Notes under the pieces: generated by a model | Databases searched by the model: none | The model's input: the letters and a program-made list of their open reading frames with translations, nothing else | Told to the model about the DNA's origin: nothing | Position numbers and translations under genes: made by a program | NCBI RefSeq assembly: GCF_018614955.1 | Contig: NZ_JAGGNV010000043.1 | Coordinates: 25,577-89,576, forward strand | Direction of reading: 5' to 3' | Source of the DNA: Variovorax paradoxus | GTDB taxonomy: Bacteria > Pseudomonadota > Gammaproteobacteria > Burkholderiales > Burkholderiaceae_C | Length of the DNA: 64,000 nucleotides | Shown: positions 24,831 through 33,550 of the stretch, in pieces | How the letters are laid out: every line of letters begins with the position of its first letter | Position numbering within the stretch: position 1 is the stretch's first letter

Positions 24831-25961
24831 CTACGGCAGTGGGGCGCCCAGCCTGCCTGCTGTTTCGTTGACGGTCGCCTGCACGTCCGAGTAGTGGGAC
24901 ATCTCCGTCCTGCCCGTCGACGAGTGCTTCACGTTCTGGTTCTGGTCGCCCAGGCCCTTGTGCCCCTCCTTCAGTTGCGCCTCGATGCATTCCTCCTTGC
25001 AATTGGGCGCCACCGCTTTCGCGCCTTTCGCGCAATGCTTGGCTTCTGCATCGAAGGACACGTGCGTGCCACTGGCGACCGGGGAAGTGGTCTTGTGATG
25101 CGTGTGCCGCAGCCCGTGCGTTCCCGAGCAACTGCCCCCTTCGGTGCACATGCACGGGGCCTTGTTCATCTCGTAGGGCTTCCATCCCGCCATGGGTGTT
25201 CCACCGAAGCTGTCCTTGAAGAAGGAACTTTTCGGGATGATGTGATCGCCGGTCTGCGCGGGGCAGCAGCCACCAATGCCATCGGCGACTTCGGGCGAGG
25301 CCTTGTACGGCACGAGCCTGCACCGGCGTGCCGCAAGACAATCGTTTGCGCTGGCCTTATTCGCGGCTCCTGTGAGATCGCTCTTGATGGATGAAAAGTC
25401 CCCCGAAAGACCCGTCTCGGCGCAAACATCCTTTCCATCCTTCTTGGCCGGCTTGTATTCCTTGCAGGCTTCCTTCTCCTTGGCCTTGTCCTCGTCGCAC
25501 AGGTTCTTGATGTCGCCATCGGCCATCGAATCGACGAAGGGCCAGGGGATCGCCTCGTTGGCGGTCGGGCTGCCGTGGTTGTTCGTGGTCTTGTCGAGAT
25601 GGCGCACTGCGTTCTCGCCTTCGAACTTCACGTCCATTGACCAATCGATGAAGTAGACCTTGCCCTTGATCTTGCTCGACACCACGCCCTTCTTGGCGGC
25701 ACAGCCCGCTTCGTCGCCCGTCGATGTCTTGAAGTAGGACTTGTTCTTCAGCATGACCTCCTGGCCGGAGATTTGTACCGACGAGCTTCCGTCGGAGGTG
25801 TCCGATGCGAGGGCGGTGTTGGGATAGGGCACCGGCACGCCCGGCGGGGTGGCCGGGGTTTCGGGCGGCGTCATGCAGACGTCGGGCGTTGCGCAGATCG
25901 TCTTCCCTGCGCCCGCCTTGCACGCCACCTCGCGCCCGTTTGCAAAGACCTTGTTGGCCAC
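24831..25961 (-). CDS. PAAR-like (DUF4150) protein with C-terminal nuclease-type toxin domain
   Basis: 376-residue protein. The first ~130 residues are the PAAR-like DUF4150 domain (MANKVFANGREVACKAG..., then PYPNTALASDTSDGSSSV and SYFKTSTGDEAG), which tips the VgrG spike. The C-terminal ~150 residues contain GDHIIPKSSF, a Cys-rich NKAPCMCTEGGSCSGTHG and RHTHH, resembling HNH-like/GHH-type polymorphic toxin nucleases. It is a candidate T6SS DNase effector. It sits with DUF2169 and ketosynthase-like genes typically linked to DUF4150 proteins, and a candidate immunity gene follows. Confidence 0.82.
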   Translation of the reverse strand: MANKVFANGREVACKAGAGKTICATPDVCMTPPETPATPPGVPVPYPNTALASDTSDGSSSVQISGQEVMLKNKSYFKTSTGDEAGCAAKKGVVSSKIKGKVYFIDWSMDVKFEGENAVRHLDKTTNNHGSPTANEAIPWPFVDSMADGDIKNLCDEDKAKEKEACKEYKPAKKDGKDVCAETGLSGDFSSIKSDLTGAANKASANDCLAARRCRLVPYKASPEVADGIGGCCPAQTGDHIIPKSSFFKDSFGGTPMAGWKPYEMNKAPCMCTEGGSCSGTHGLRHTHHKTTSPVASGTHVSFDAEAKHCAKGAKAVAPNCKEECIEAQLKEGHKGLGDQNQNVKHSSTGRTEMSHYSDVQATVNETAGRLGAPLP

Positions 25962-25962
25962 C

Positions 25963-27000
25963 TCAGGCTCCCGCCGAATGCCACGAGAAGATCATCGACG
26001 CGCGCCGTCCGTCCTCGTTGCCAAGATGCAGGAGGGCGTTGGTGCCTTTTGAATACGCCTTCTCGCACGCGGTCTTCAGCACCGCGATCATCACCAGGCC
26101 GATCGATGCTCCCACTTCGCCGATGCAATCGGCCGGATGCCAGACGTCGAATTCGGTGCGCTTGGTTCGGTCGACGCGCGAGAATGCGAGCGCAGCTTCC
26201 TTGAAGGCATATTGCCCGCCGGACGCGTCGATGATCTTGAACTCGAGGATGCTTTCGCCGCAGCCTGCGTCGCCCAGCGCCTGCTTGATGGCAGCGGTCA
26301 GCCCGTCCGCCCTCAAGGGCTCTTCTGAGTCGATATGCGCCTTCTCGACCGCAAAGCCGAGGCCATGACAGGCCAGCTGGCCGTCCGGCTGCCAGCGCAA
26401 GGGTTCGACGAGCAGTGCAGCCGCGCCCTCGCCTGGAATGAAGCCGTCGGAATTCTGGCTGGTGAGCAGGCGGTCGCGCCGCTCGCAATCCGCGAGCGTC
26501 GCGCCGACAAGCAAGCAGTCGCACGCTGCCACGAGAACCTTCGTGACGCCGGCCGTTTCGATCAGGTGGCGGGCATGATGCAGCGCCACCGCCGCCGACA
26601 CGTGCCCATTCGAGATCACCATCGACTGCGCATGGAACCTGAAACCCAGCTCTTGTTCCAGCGCGGAGAAGAAGCGCGCGTCGTCCAGCACGATGCGGCC
26701 GGCACGCTTTGATTCGGCGAGGCAGAGCAACAGCGGCGTGGCCTCGCAGCTCGCGCGGTCCATGCCATCGAGGCACTCCTGCACGGCGCGTGCCGCCATC
26801 TTGAGCAGGCGCCGCTCGCCCCGAAAAGGCTCGGTGAACGGGACTTCGCATCCCATGAGCCACTCGCCGGCCTGGTCGCGAAATCGCGTCTCCTGAAAGT
26901 TGTCGATGGCCCCCCGGATGGCTGCGCAGGTCGAAGGCGCATCGAGGCCGACGCCGGTGACGAGCCCGGTGCGCCTGATCGAAAGCGGCTTCGTGGTCAC
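25963..27000 (-). CDS. Ketosynthase-fold protein of a PAAR/DUF2169 locus, catalytically doubtful
   Basis: 345-residue homologue of beta-ketoacyl-ACP synthase. Fold landmarks include NSDGFIPGEGAAALLVEP, which matches the conserved GEGA region of KAS enzymes, and HPADCIGEVGASIGLV, matching the KAS GHTLGAAG region. The nucleophile elbow, normally D-x-x-C-S-S/A, reads ISNGHVSAAVA and has no Cys, and the GHT His is replaced by GEV. It is thus unlikely to catalyse condensation. It overlaps the DUF2169 gene by four bases (ATGA) and is 1 bp from the toxin gene. Similar genes occur in T6SS effector loci with unknown role. Confidence 0.75.
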   Translation of the reverse strand: MTTKPLSIRRTGLVTGVGLDAPSTCAAIRGAIDNFQETRFRDQAGEWLMGCEVPFTEPFRGERRLLKMAARAVQECLDGMDRASCEATPLLLCLAESKRAGRIVLDDARFFSALEQELGFRFHAQSMVISNGHVSAAVALHHARHLIETAGVTKVLVAACDCLLVGATLADCERRDRLLTSQNSDGFIPGEGAAALLVEPLRWQPDGQLACHGLGFAVEKAHIDSEEPLRADGLTAAIKQALGDAGCGESILEFKIIDASGGQYAFKEAALAFSRVDRTKRTEFDVWHPADCIGEVGASIGLVMIAVLKTACEKAYSKGTNALLHLGNEDGRRASMIFSWHSAGA

Positions 27001-28112
27001 GGCGCGTTCTCCAGCTTCTCGGGCCGCTTGCTGCTGACGAGGTCGCGCAGCGACGGATGCCAGGTCTTGCCGAGCTCACGTGCCCGCCACCATCCGCGAG
27101 ACATGGTCCCGGCCAGGACGTTCGGGATCTCGAAGATGCTTTTCTTCAAGGGAAGCGTTGCGCGCCAGGCCAGCGTCACAAGCCCTTTGTCCATGTCGAA
27201 GGCGATCGTGTCGAGCACGGCGTTCACCTGTTCGTGGCCGCCTCCGCGTCGGAAAAAGGTGATCGGCACATCGCGGCAGGGCAGGCTGAACTTGGCGTGG
27301 CCCGTTGTTGTGAGGTTGGCGAGCGCCACGTCCTGAAGGCCGACCGGATAAGCAATCTGCTGGTCCTGCGGCGCGGCCTGGTAATAAGCATCCTGAAAGT
27401 CGGCGGGCAGGAACGGAAAGGTGTTGTCGATCCAATCCTGGTCGTAGGTGCCGGCATAAGGAAGGCGCGATGCCCAGCCTCTTCCCACCGGCCCGAATGA
27501 CATTGGCGCAAAGTTTCCGTCGGGTGCATCCACCGGCCGGTTGGCTTCCTCGGTGTTCGGCAGCGGTGTTCCGTCAACGTACTTCGCCTGCAGGTTGCGG
27601 TGCCAGCCCCGGCCAACCGGATTGAGCATGTAGGCGCCATGCTGGTCCGGGTCTTCGTGCAACTCGTCGACGCCGCCGAATGCCGCGTCATAGGAGATGG
27701 GCTTGCTGACGAAAGGCAGCGCCTGCGAAGCGCGCACACCCGACAGGCCGCTGGCCCAATGCCGATCGCCCACGACCGCGAACACCTTCTGCCATGCGCC
27801 GATGCGCGCGCCCGCAAGCACGCGCTCGGTCGGCTCGCCATGGGGCGCCCATGCGCTGCCCGAAATGAGGATGTCGCATCGCAGCTTGCGTGGCGCGAAG
27901 TCCACCTCTTGCGATGGCGCGGAAAACCCCGGCTCGCCGGTGAAGGTGTCAGCGGTGATCAAGGGCAGTTGGACCGGATGGAGTTGCGCAACACGGCCCT
28001 GCTCGGGAATGCCGAAGGTGCCCTTGACCACAACGACCAGCAACTCGCGCCCGGACGGCTCGACCCCCTGCGTGTATCCAACAGTCATTCCGGTGGCGTT
28101 GATGACTTCCAT
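26997..28112 (-). CDS. DUF2169 T6SS effector adaptor/chaperone-like protein
   Basis: 371-residue protein of the DUF2169 family. It begins MEVINATGMTVGYTQGVEPSG and has the typical VVVVKGTFGI, APRKLRCDILISGSAWAP and KVFAVVGDRHW strands. DUF2169 proteins are encoded beside DUF4150 PAAR-like effectors and are thought to help load them on VgrG. No signal peptide. It is the first gene of the KS-like/PAAR-toxin subcluster and lies 15 bp after the DUF6484 gene. Confidence 0.87.
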   Translation of the reverse strand: MEVINATGMTVGYTQGVEPSGRELLVVVVKGTFGIPEQGRVAQLHPVQLPLITADTFTGEPGFSAPSQEVDFAPRKLRCDILISGSAWAPHGEPTERVLAGARIGAWQKVFAVVGDRHWASGLSGVRASQALPFVSKPISYDAAFGGVDELHEDPDQHGAYMLNPVGRGWHRNLQAKYVDGTPLPNTEEANRPVDAPDGNFAPMSFGPVGRGWASRLPYAGTYDQDWIDNTFPFLPADFQDAYYQAAPQDQQIAYPVGLQDVALANLTTTGHAKFSLPCRDVPITFFRRGGGHEQVNAVLDTIAFDMDKGLVTLAWRATLPLKKSIFEIPNVLAGTMSRGWWRARELGKTWHPSLRDLVSSKRPEKLENAP

Positions 28113-28127
28113 GAGGGATGCCCCGCC

Positions 28128-28676
28128 TCAGTTGATCTGCACCGCGCCACCCTTCACCCGGTTGACCCCCGTCGACCGGCTCAGGACGTAGCTCCCCTGG
28201 ATCAGGACCTTTCCGGCGCGCGTCAGGGTTATGCTGGCCCGGCCGCAGCGCATGACCAATTGCTCCCGGGCGCTCAGGATCATCCGTTCGCCGTCTGCAT
28301 CCACTTCGACCTGTGCCGGCCGTTCCGCAAGCGGCCAGGCCTCGGAGTGGCGCAGCACGCCCATGACGATGGGACGGCTGGCATCGCCACCCTCGAACAT
28401 CAGCACGACGTGATGCCCTATGTGGGCGCCGTGCAAGTCGACCACCGCGCGCGCGCGCACGGCCGCGTTGCCGAGTTGGCCCGCGAACAGCACCAGCGGC
28501 GTGCGTCCCTCGTCCGTGATGGCGATCAATTCGCCCGTGACGACGGACGGCAGGCTCTCGCTCTGGTGCAAAGCGGACCGTCCGGACAGCAGCTGTTGCA
28601 ATTCCGGCGCCGGCGCTTCCATCACGGCCTGCCCGTTTTCGGTAATCAACTCTTCGATGGACTGTCTTTTGCTCAT
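28128..28676 (-). CDS. DUF6484-domain protein of the vgrG locus
   Basis: 182-residue protein. VVTGELIAITDEGRTPLVLFAGQLG and AVVDLHGAHIGHHVVLMFEGGDASRPIVMGVLR resemble a small OB-like barrel, as in the DUF6484 family found beside vgrG. The last third repeats the theme of VgrG needle strands (ERMILSAREQLVMRCGRASITLTRAGKVLIQGSYV). It lies 20 bp downstream of vgrG. A role at the VgrG tip or in effector docking is likely but unproven. Confidence 0.78.
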   Translation of the reverse strand: MSKRQSIEELITENGQAVMEAPAPELQQLLSGRSALHQSESLPSVVTGELIAITDEGRTPLVLFAGQLGNAAVRARAVVDLHGAHIGHHVVLMFEGGDASRPIVMGVLRHSEAWPLAERPAQVEVDADGERMILSAREQLVMRCGRASITLTRAGKVLIQGSYVLSRSTGVNRVKGGAVQIN

Positions 28677-28696
28677 GGTGTTCTCGCTGCGAGATG

Positions 28697-31078
28697 TCAG
28701 TTCTGAAGAATCTTCGAGCCCTTCATCACGATGTCGCTGCTCGCCTTCACATTGATCTTCCCCGAGCCCTCCACCGTGATGTCCTTGCCCTTGATCACGA
28801 TCGTTCCATCCTTCTTCATCGTGATGCTTGCACTACCCGTGGTGATGGAAATCGAATCGCCCGCGCTGATCGTCAGATTCTTGCCGACCGTCAGCGCGTC
28901 GTCCTTGCCCACGTTCGCCGTGCGCCCCTCGCCAACAGAGCGCGACTCGTTCTTGCCGACGCTGGTCGACAGATTCGACCCCACATCGATTGAGCGGTTC
29001 GAGCCCACGCTGGTCGACTGATTGGCGCCCACGTTGATGGTCTGGCTCGCGCCCACCGTCACGGCCTGCATGGCGCCGACGGTGATCTCCTGCGCCGCGC
29101 CGACCGAAATCGTTTCGTTCACGCCCACGCTGTGCGTCCGCTGCAGCGCCACCGTCGCCGTTTCGCTCGCACCGACGCTGATGCTGCGGTTGGCCCCGAT
29201 GGTGATCGTTTCATTCGCCCCCACCTTCTCGGTCCGGTTGACGCCGATCGTGATGTCCTCGTTGCTGCCGACCTTCTCCGTTCGGTTCACGCCGATCGTG
29301 ATCGTCTCGTTGTTGTCCACCGTCTCGGTGCGGTCGTGCTTGACGTGCGTGGTCTCGTCGTGGTCGATGGTCTTCGTGCGATCGTGTCCGACCGTGTGCG
29401 TCTCATCGTTTTCGACCGAGATGTCCTGGTTCTTCTCAGCATGCAGATACACCTGCTCGCTGCCCTTCTTGTCGTCGAAGCGGAACTCGTTGCAGTTCGC
29501 GGTGCTGCCCTTGGGCGTGGACCGCGTGCGAAAGCCGCTTTGCGTGTGCGAGTCGAAGGGCTTGGGCTGGTCGTCGTTGTAGACGCGCCCGACGATGATC
29601 GGCCGGTCCGGGTCGCCGTTCAGGAAGTCGACGATCACCTCCTGCCCGATGCGCGGAATGAAGTAGCCGCCCCAGCCCTTGCCCGCCCACGGCTGCGACA
29701 CGCGCACCCAGCAGGTGGACTTCTCGTTGCTCTCGTCGTAGCGGTCCCAGTGGAAATGCACCTTCACGCGGCCGAAGTCGTCGGCATGGATCTCCTCGCC
29801 CTTCGGCCCGACCACGATCGCGCTCTGCGGGCCGGGCATGGTCACGCGCGGCGTCAGCCGCGGCGGCCGGAAGGGCGTGTCGGCCGGCAGCACGGTGAGC
29901 AGGAAAACGCCGTTGCCGCGCACCGGCTGGTGCAGCTCCGGCGCGCTGCGCACGATGTCCTGCAGCGCCTCGATCCAGTGGGCGTTGATCGGGTCCTCGC
30001 GCAGCAGATCGAGCAGCACCTGGCCCTGCCGCTCGACCTTGCTTTCGCTCTCGCTCATGCTCTCGTAGCCCGGATGCGTCACGACGAAGGCGCAGCTCGC
30101 GATCAGGTAGTCGCCGTCGGCGCCGCCCGCGGGGTGGCCCTTGAAGCTGAAGTTCATGCCGGCGGCCACATCAGGCCAGCGCGTGATCGCCCAGTTCAGT
30201 CGGCGGCGCGCCACCAGCTCCTCGGTGCGCACCTTGGCGGCGTCTTCGGTGTCGGCTTCGCGAAAGTAGCCGCCGGGGAACTCGAAGGCTTCGAAATCGG
30301 CCAGCTCGTGCACGTCGGGGTCACCCTTGTCAGCGCTGAGCTTCTTGCGGATCGCCTTGAAGTCGCTGTCGCGCGAGGCGAAGCTGCCGGTGTCGAGGCG
30401 ACGCGAATCCACCCACAGGCTGATCTCGTTGAAGCGCGCCTCGCTGGCGCCGGTGGACACGTAGTTCAGCGTGTCAGTCACCGGCAGCTTCTCGTGCGCC
30501 ACGTCGCTCGCATCGGAGAGGTGCATGGTGCCGGGCGCGTCGTGCGCGTCGAACCAGTAGTAGACGCCCTCGTCCTCGAGCAGCCGCGAGAGGTACTGGT
30601 AGTCGCTCTCCTGGTGCTGCACGCTGTAGCGGCGCGCGTCGTGCGTGCCGATGACCTTGTCGGTCTTGATCTTCTTGAAGCGCTTGATCGGGCTGTCCTC
30701 GAACACCGCGTCGAGCAGGTCCAGCACCGGCTTGTCCTGCAGGATGCGCGAGTTGCTGCGCTTGGTGAGCAGCCAGAACCACGAGCGCAGCGTGAAGCAG
30801 TATTCGAAGTAGCGCCCCACGCTGCCCTTGCGCATGAAGCGCACCGCATGCCCCTGGCAATGGCGCTCGTGCTTGGCGCCATCGGCATCGAGGAACTCGA
30901 ACACCACGTCGAAGGCACGGCCGAGGATGTCCTTGGCGTCGATCTTCTCGTTCGCCGACAGCACGGTCAGCTCGTAGATCGCCGGACGCGACAGGCTTTC
31001 CTGGCCCACCACGCTCCAGAACATCAGGTCGTCGTTGACGGGCGAGTCGCTCTTGATGATGAATTGCGTGTCGGCCAT
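28697..31078 (-). CDS. vgrG: T6SS spike protein VgrG (TssI) with extended repetitive needle
   Basis: 793-residue spike protein. The N-terminal gp27-like part includes SYFEYCFTL-like and YSVQHQESDYQYLSRLLEDEGVYYWF. The gp5-like OB barrel reads HADDFGRVKVHFHWDR...STCWVRVSQPWAGKGWGGYFIPRIGQEVIVDFLNGDPDRPI. From about residue 546 to 736 come more than twenty short repeats of the type V-G-x-N-x-[ST]-x-[ST], giving an unusually long triple-stranded beta-helix. The C-terminus ends without an extra toxin domain (KGSKILQN). It heads the effector subcluster. Confidence 0.95.
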   Translation of the reverse strand: MADTQFIIKSDSPVNDDLMFWSVVGQESLSRPAIYELTVLSANEKIDAKDILGRAFDVVFEFLDADGAKHERHCQGHAVRFMRKGSVGRYFEYCFTLRSWFWLLTKRSNSRILQDKPVLDLLDAVFEDSPIKRFKKIKTDKVIGTHDARRYSVQHQESDYQYLSRLLEDEGVYYWFDAHDAPGTMHLSDASDVAHEKLPVTDTLNYVSTGASEARFNEISLWVDSRRLDTGSFASRDSDFKAIRKKLSADKGDPDVHELADFEAFEFPGGYFREADTEDAAKVRTEELVARRRLNWAITRWPDVAAGMNFSFKGHPAGGADGDYLIASCAFVVTHPGYESMSESESKVERQGQVLLDLLREDPINAHWIEALQDIVRSAPELHQPVRGNGVFLLTVLPADTPFRPPRLTPRVTMPGPQSAIVVGPKGEEIHADDFGRVKVHFHWDRYDESNEKSTCWVRVSQPWAGKGWGGYFIPRIGQEVIVDFLNGDPDRPIIVGRVYNDDQPKPFDSHTQSGFRTRSTPKGSTANCNEFRFDDKKGSEQVYLHAEKNQDISVENDETHTVGHDRTKTIDHDETTHVKHDRTETVDNNETITIGVNRTEKVGSNEDITIGVNRTEKVGANETITIGANRSISVGASETATVALQRTHSVGVNETISVGAAQEITVGAMQAVTVGASQTINVGANQSTSVGSNRSIDVGSNLSTSVGKNESRSVGEGRTANVGKDDALTVGKNLTISAGDSISITTGSASITMKKDGTIVIKGKDITVEGSGKINVKASSDIVMKGSKILQN

Positions 31079-31100
31079 GGATTTTTCTTTCTGTGCCGAG

Positions 31101-32486
31101 CTAGGACGAACGAGAGGCCGCCGCTTCGCAAGCCCGTGCCGACACGATCCAGCCGTTCACCGGCTTGCCGCCTTCGATGCGCAGGTGCGCCGCCGCCACC
31201 GCGCCGACGACCATCCCCGCGTCCGCGAGCACTTCGCGCAGGTAGCTCTCGCGATGGCTGTAGCGGCCGTGGTGGTGCAGATGGAAGCCCGCCTCCTTCA
31301 TATCCTCCGGCGCATCGAGGGCCTCGACGGTGAACACCAGCCAGCCGCCCGGCCGCAGCGCCCGGGCCGTGGCCTTCGCCACCGCACGCAGGTCGCCGAA
31401 ATAGCACAGCGTGTCGGCCGAGATGACGAGGTCGTAGGAGGCCGGCGCCGCGCCTTCGATGAAGGCCGTGAGTTCGGCCTTGGCCAGCACGTCGTAGACC
31501 TGCCGCGCCCGCGCCCGCGCCAGCATCCGCTCCGAGAGATCGACGCCTTCCAGGCGCCGCGCGTAGGGTGCGAGCAGCGGGCCGCACAGCCCGGTGCCGC
31601 AGCCGGCGTCGAGCACTGCGAGCTCGCCCCGGGGGGCGCCCAGCAGCCCGTCCACGGTCTGCGCGATCAGCTCCGGCGCGCGGTAGTGCAGGTGCGCCAG
31701 CTTGGCGTCGAAGCTGTCGGCAAAGCCGTCGAACACCTTCTCCACGTAATCGTCGGCAGCGCGCTCCGGCACGCCTTCGCCCGAGCAGGCCGCGAGATGA
31801 TGGCGCGCCGCCGGGTTGCCGGGTTCGTCCTTCAGCCAGTCGCGGTACACCTGCGCCGCCTCCTCGAAACGCCCGAGCATGTAGTAGGCCAGGCCGAGCG
31901 CCTCGCGCGCCGGCGCATGGCCGGGCTTCAGCAGCAAGGCCTCGCAGAAGCAACGCATCGATTCCTCTTCGCGCCCCAGTCCATTGAGCAGGCGGCCGAG
32001 ATTGGTGTGGGCCTCGACGTTCTTCGGATCCAGCTCGATGGCGCGCCGGTAGGCGCTCTCCGATTCTTCGGGCCGCCCCTGCTCGCGCCGCAGCACGCCG
32101 AGGTTGTTAAGGATGTCGGCGCGCGCAGGCGCCAGGCGCACGGCCTGCTCGTAGGCATCGGCGGCGGCGTCGACCTGGCCGCTTTCGAGCAGCACGTTGC
32201 CCAGGTTGTTGTGCCAGTCGGGCACGGCCGCGTTCAGGGCGATGGAGCCGCGGATCAGCTCCAAGGCCTGGTCGCTGCGGCCGCGCTGGTGCGCCAGCAC
32301 GCCCTTGAAGTGCATCGCATCGGCGTGGGCCGGCGCTACCTGGAGGATGCGCTCGTAGAGTTTTTCCGCATCGTCGAGTCCTCCGGCGCGGTGCAGCTGC
32401 ACGGCCAGCGCCAGCGCCTGGTGAGGACCCAGCCCCTCGGCGAGCGGCACGAGACGACGATGGGAGCGCGTCTTCCTTTTCTGCAT
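31101..32486 (-). CDS. TPR-repeat protein with C-terminal SAM methyltransferase domain
   Basis: 461-residue protein. About six tetratricopeptide repeats fill residues 20-240 (for example NNLGNVLLESGQVDAAADAYEQAVRLAP). A class I SAM-dependent methyltransferase follows, with motif I VLDAGCGTGLCGPLL near residue 289 and SYDLVISADTLCYFGDL as motif II-III. It is encoded directly before vgrG. Its target is unknown; modification of a T6SS component, or a role as effector, are both possible. Confidence 0.82.
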   Translation of the reverse strand: MQKRKTRSHRRLVPLAEGLGPHQALALAVQLHRAGGLDDAEKLYERILQVAPAHADAMHFKGVLAHQRGRSDQALELIRGSIALNAAVPDWHNNLGNVLLESGQVDAAADAYEQAVRLAPARADILNNLGVLRREQGRPEESESAYRRAIELDPKNVEAHTNLGRLLNGLGREEESMRCFCEALLLKPGHAPAREALGLAYYMLGRFEEAAQVYRDWLKDEPGNPAARHHLAACSGEGVPERAADDYVEKVFDGFADSFDAKLAHLHYRAPELIAQTVDGLLGAPRGELAVLDAGCGTGLCGPLLAPYARRLEGVDLSERMLARARARQVYDVLAKAELTAFIEGAAPASYDLVISADTLCYFGDLRAVAKATARALRPGGWLVFTVEALDAPEDMKEAGFHLHHHGRYSHRESYLREVLADAGMVVGAVAAAHLRIEGGKPVNGWIVSARACEAAASRSS

Positions 32487-32487
32487 C

Positions 32488-33534
32488 CTAGATCGTCTTC
32501 AAGAAGCTGATGGCGTAGTACGACCAGCAGTCGGCCAGCTGGCGTGCATCGGCGGGGTTCGTCCGGGCCAGCGCCTTGCATCCGGGAATGCCATAGACCA
32601 GCGCTCCCGCGGAGTCCTTGTCCGTGGTGCCCAGCACCTTGTGCGTCAGCTCGTGGTAGATGGTCGCGGCCGGCCCTTCGTAGCGGTCGGGCTTGGTGAG
32701 GAAGCGCTGGTTGATCACCACGCGCATGCCTGAGCCCGTGTGGTTGCCGGCATTCCACACATAGCCGTAGACGCCGGGTCCGACCACGTCGTCCACCGTC
32801 GGCCCGAGCGGATCCACACCATTGATGTAGTGGTTCGTGATGGTCTCGCGCAGCACGAAGGTGACGGGCCGCGTCTTCATGGCCAGCAGCATGGTCTCGG
32901 CCTTCTGCAGCATGTCCTCCATGGCCGCTTTCGACGCGATGCCGAACCAGGAGGTGTAACGCTCGAGCTCGGGCGAGCCGGCGCCGCGTCCGGTGGCCAC
33001 GCCCATCAGCGCGGCGCGCATGCCCATGGTCGCCTTCTGCGCGCCGAGCATCGCGTCGGCGTAGCCGAGCCGCGCCTTCTGTAGCTTCTCGCCCGCGAAG
33101 CCTTCGTAGCGCACGTTGTCGAAGTTGGGGTCCGTCTCAAGCTTCAGCAGCATGCCGCTGTAGTCAGCGCCGAGCTGGCCGGCAGCCAGCTTGCCCGCGC
33201 CGCCGGCGATCTCGCCCAGCAGGCCGGCGGGCCGGTTCATGCGCTGGATGTTGCTCTTGGCCGTCTGGTGCTGCGCGCTGGCCTTGTCCTCCTCGCCCAG
33301 CTGGCGCAGCAGGTCAGCCACCGCCCCGTCGCTGTTGCGGATGCTCCTCAGGGGATCGTCCTTGGAGTCCGTCCAGTTCTTCACTGCCAGCTTGAGCGCT
33401 CCCAGGGTCTGCGAGTCGGGGCGCTCGGTGAAGGACTTCAGCGCGGCGTCGACCACGCGCAGTTCGGAGCTGCGCGGCTTCGTCAGGCCGCGGCGCGTGC
33501 GTCGCATCCAGGTGTCGTAGCTCATGACGGGCAT
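32488..33534 (-). CDS. Aspzincin-type (M35-like) metalloendopeptidase, candidate T6SS effector
   Basis: 348-residue protein. The C-terminal domain carries the zinc site HELTH at about residue 292 followed by GTTDKDSAG and VYG, which matches the HExxH + GTxDxxYG signature of aspzincins (deuterolysin/lysine-specific endopeptidases). The N-terminal ~230 residues are helical and not recognised, without signal peptide. It lies between clpV and the TPR-methyltransferase/vgrG genes, so VgrG-dependent export as a proteolytic effector is a fair inference. No obvious immunity gene is adjacent. Confidence 0.8.
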   Translation of the reverse strand: MPVMSYDTWMRRTRRGLTKPRSSELRVVDAALKSFTERPDSQTLGALKLAVKNWTDSKDDPLRSIRNSDGAVADLLRQLGEEDKASAQHQTAKSNIQRMNRPAGLLGEIAGGAGKLAAGQLGADYSGMLLKLETDPNFDNVRYEGFAGEKLQKARLGYADAMLGAQKATMGMRAALMGVATGRGAGSPELERYTSWFGIASKAAMEDMLQKAETMLLAMKTRPVTFVLRETITNHYINGVDPLGPTVDDVVGPGVYGYVWNAGNHTGSGMRVVINQRFLTKPDRYEGPAATIYHELTHKVLGTTDKDSAGALVYGIPGCKALARTNPADARQLADCWSYYAISFLKTI

Positions 33535-33550
33535 GCTCGTCTCCTCGACG

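Noticed and set aside
28870..29440. Quasi-regular repeats suggesting a CRISPR-like or tandem-repeat array
   Set aside because: The repeats are degenerate, have no constant spacers and translate into the VgrG beta-helix strands.
29132..31333. 733-residue open frame opposite vgrG
   Set aside because: Composition is a shadow of VgrG codons; VgrG itself has clear gp27/gp5-type domains.
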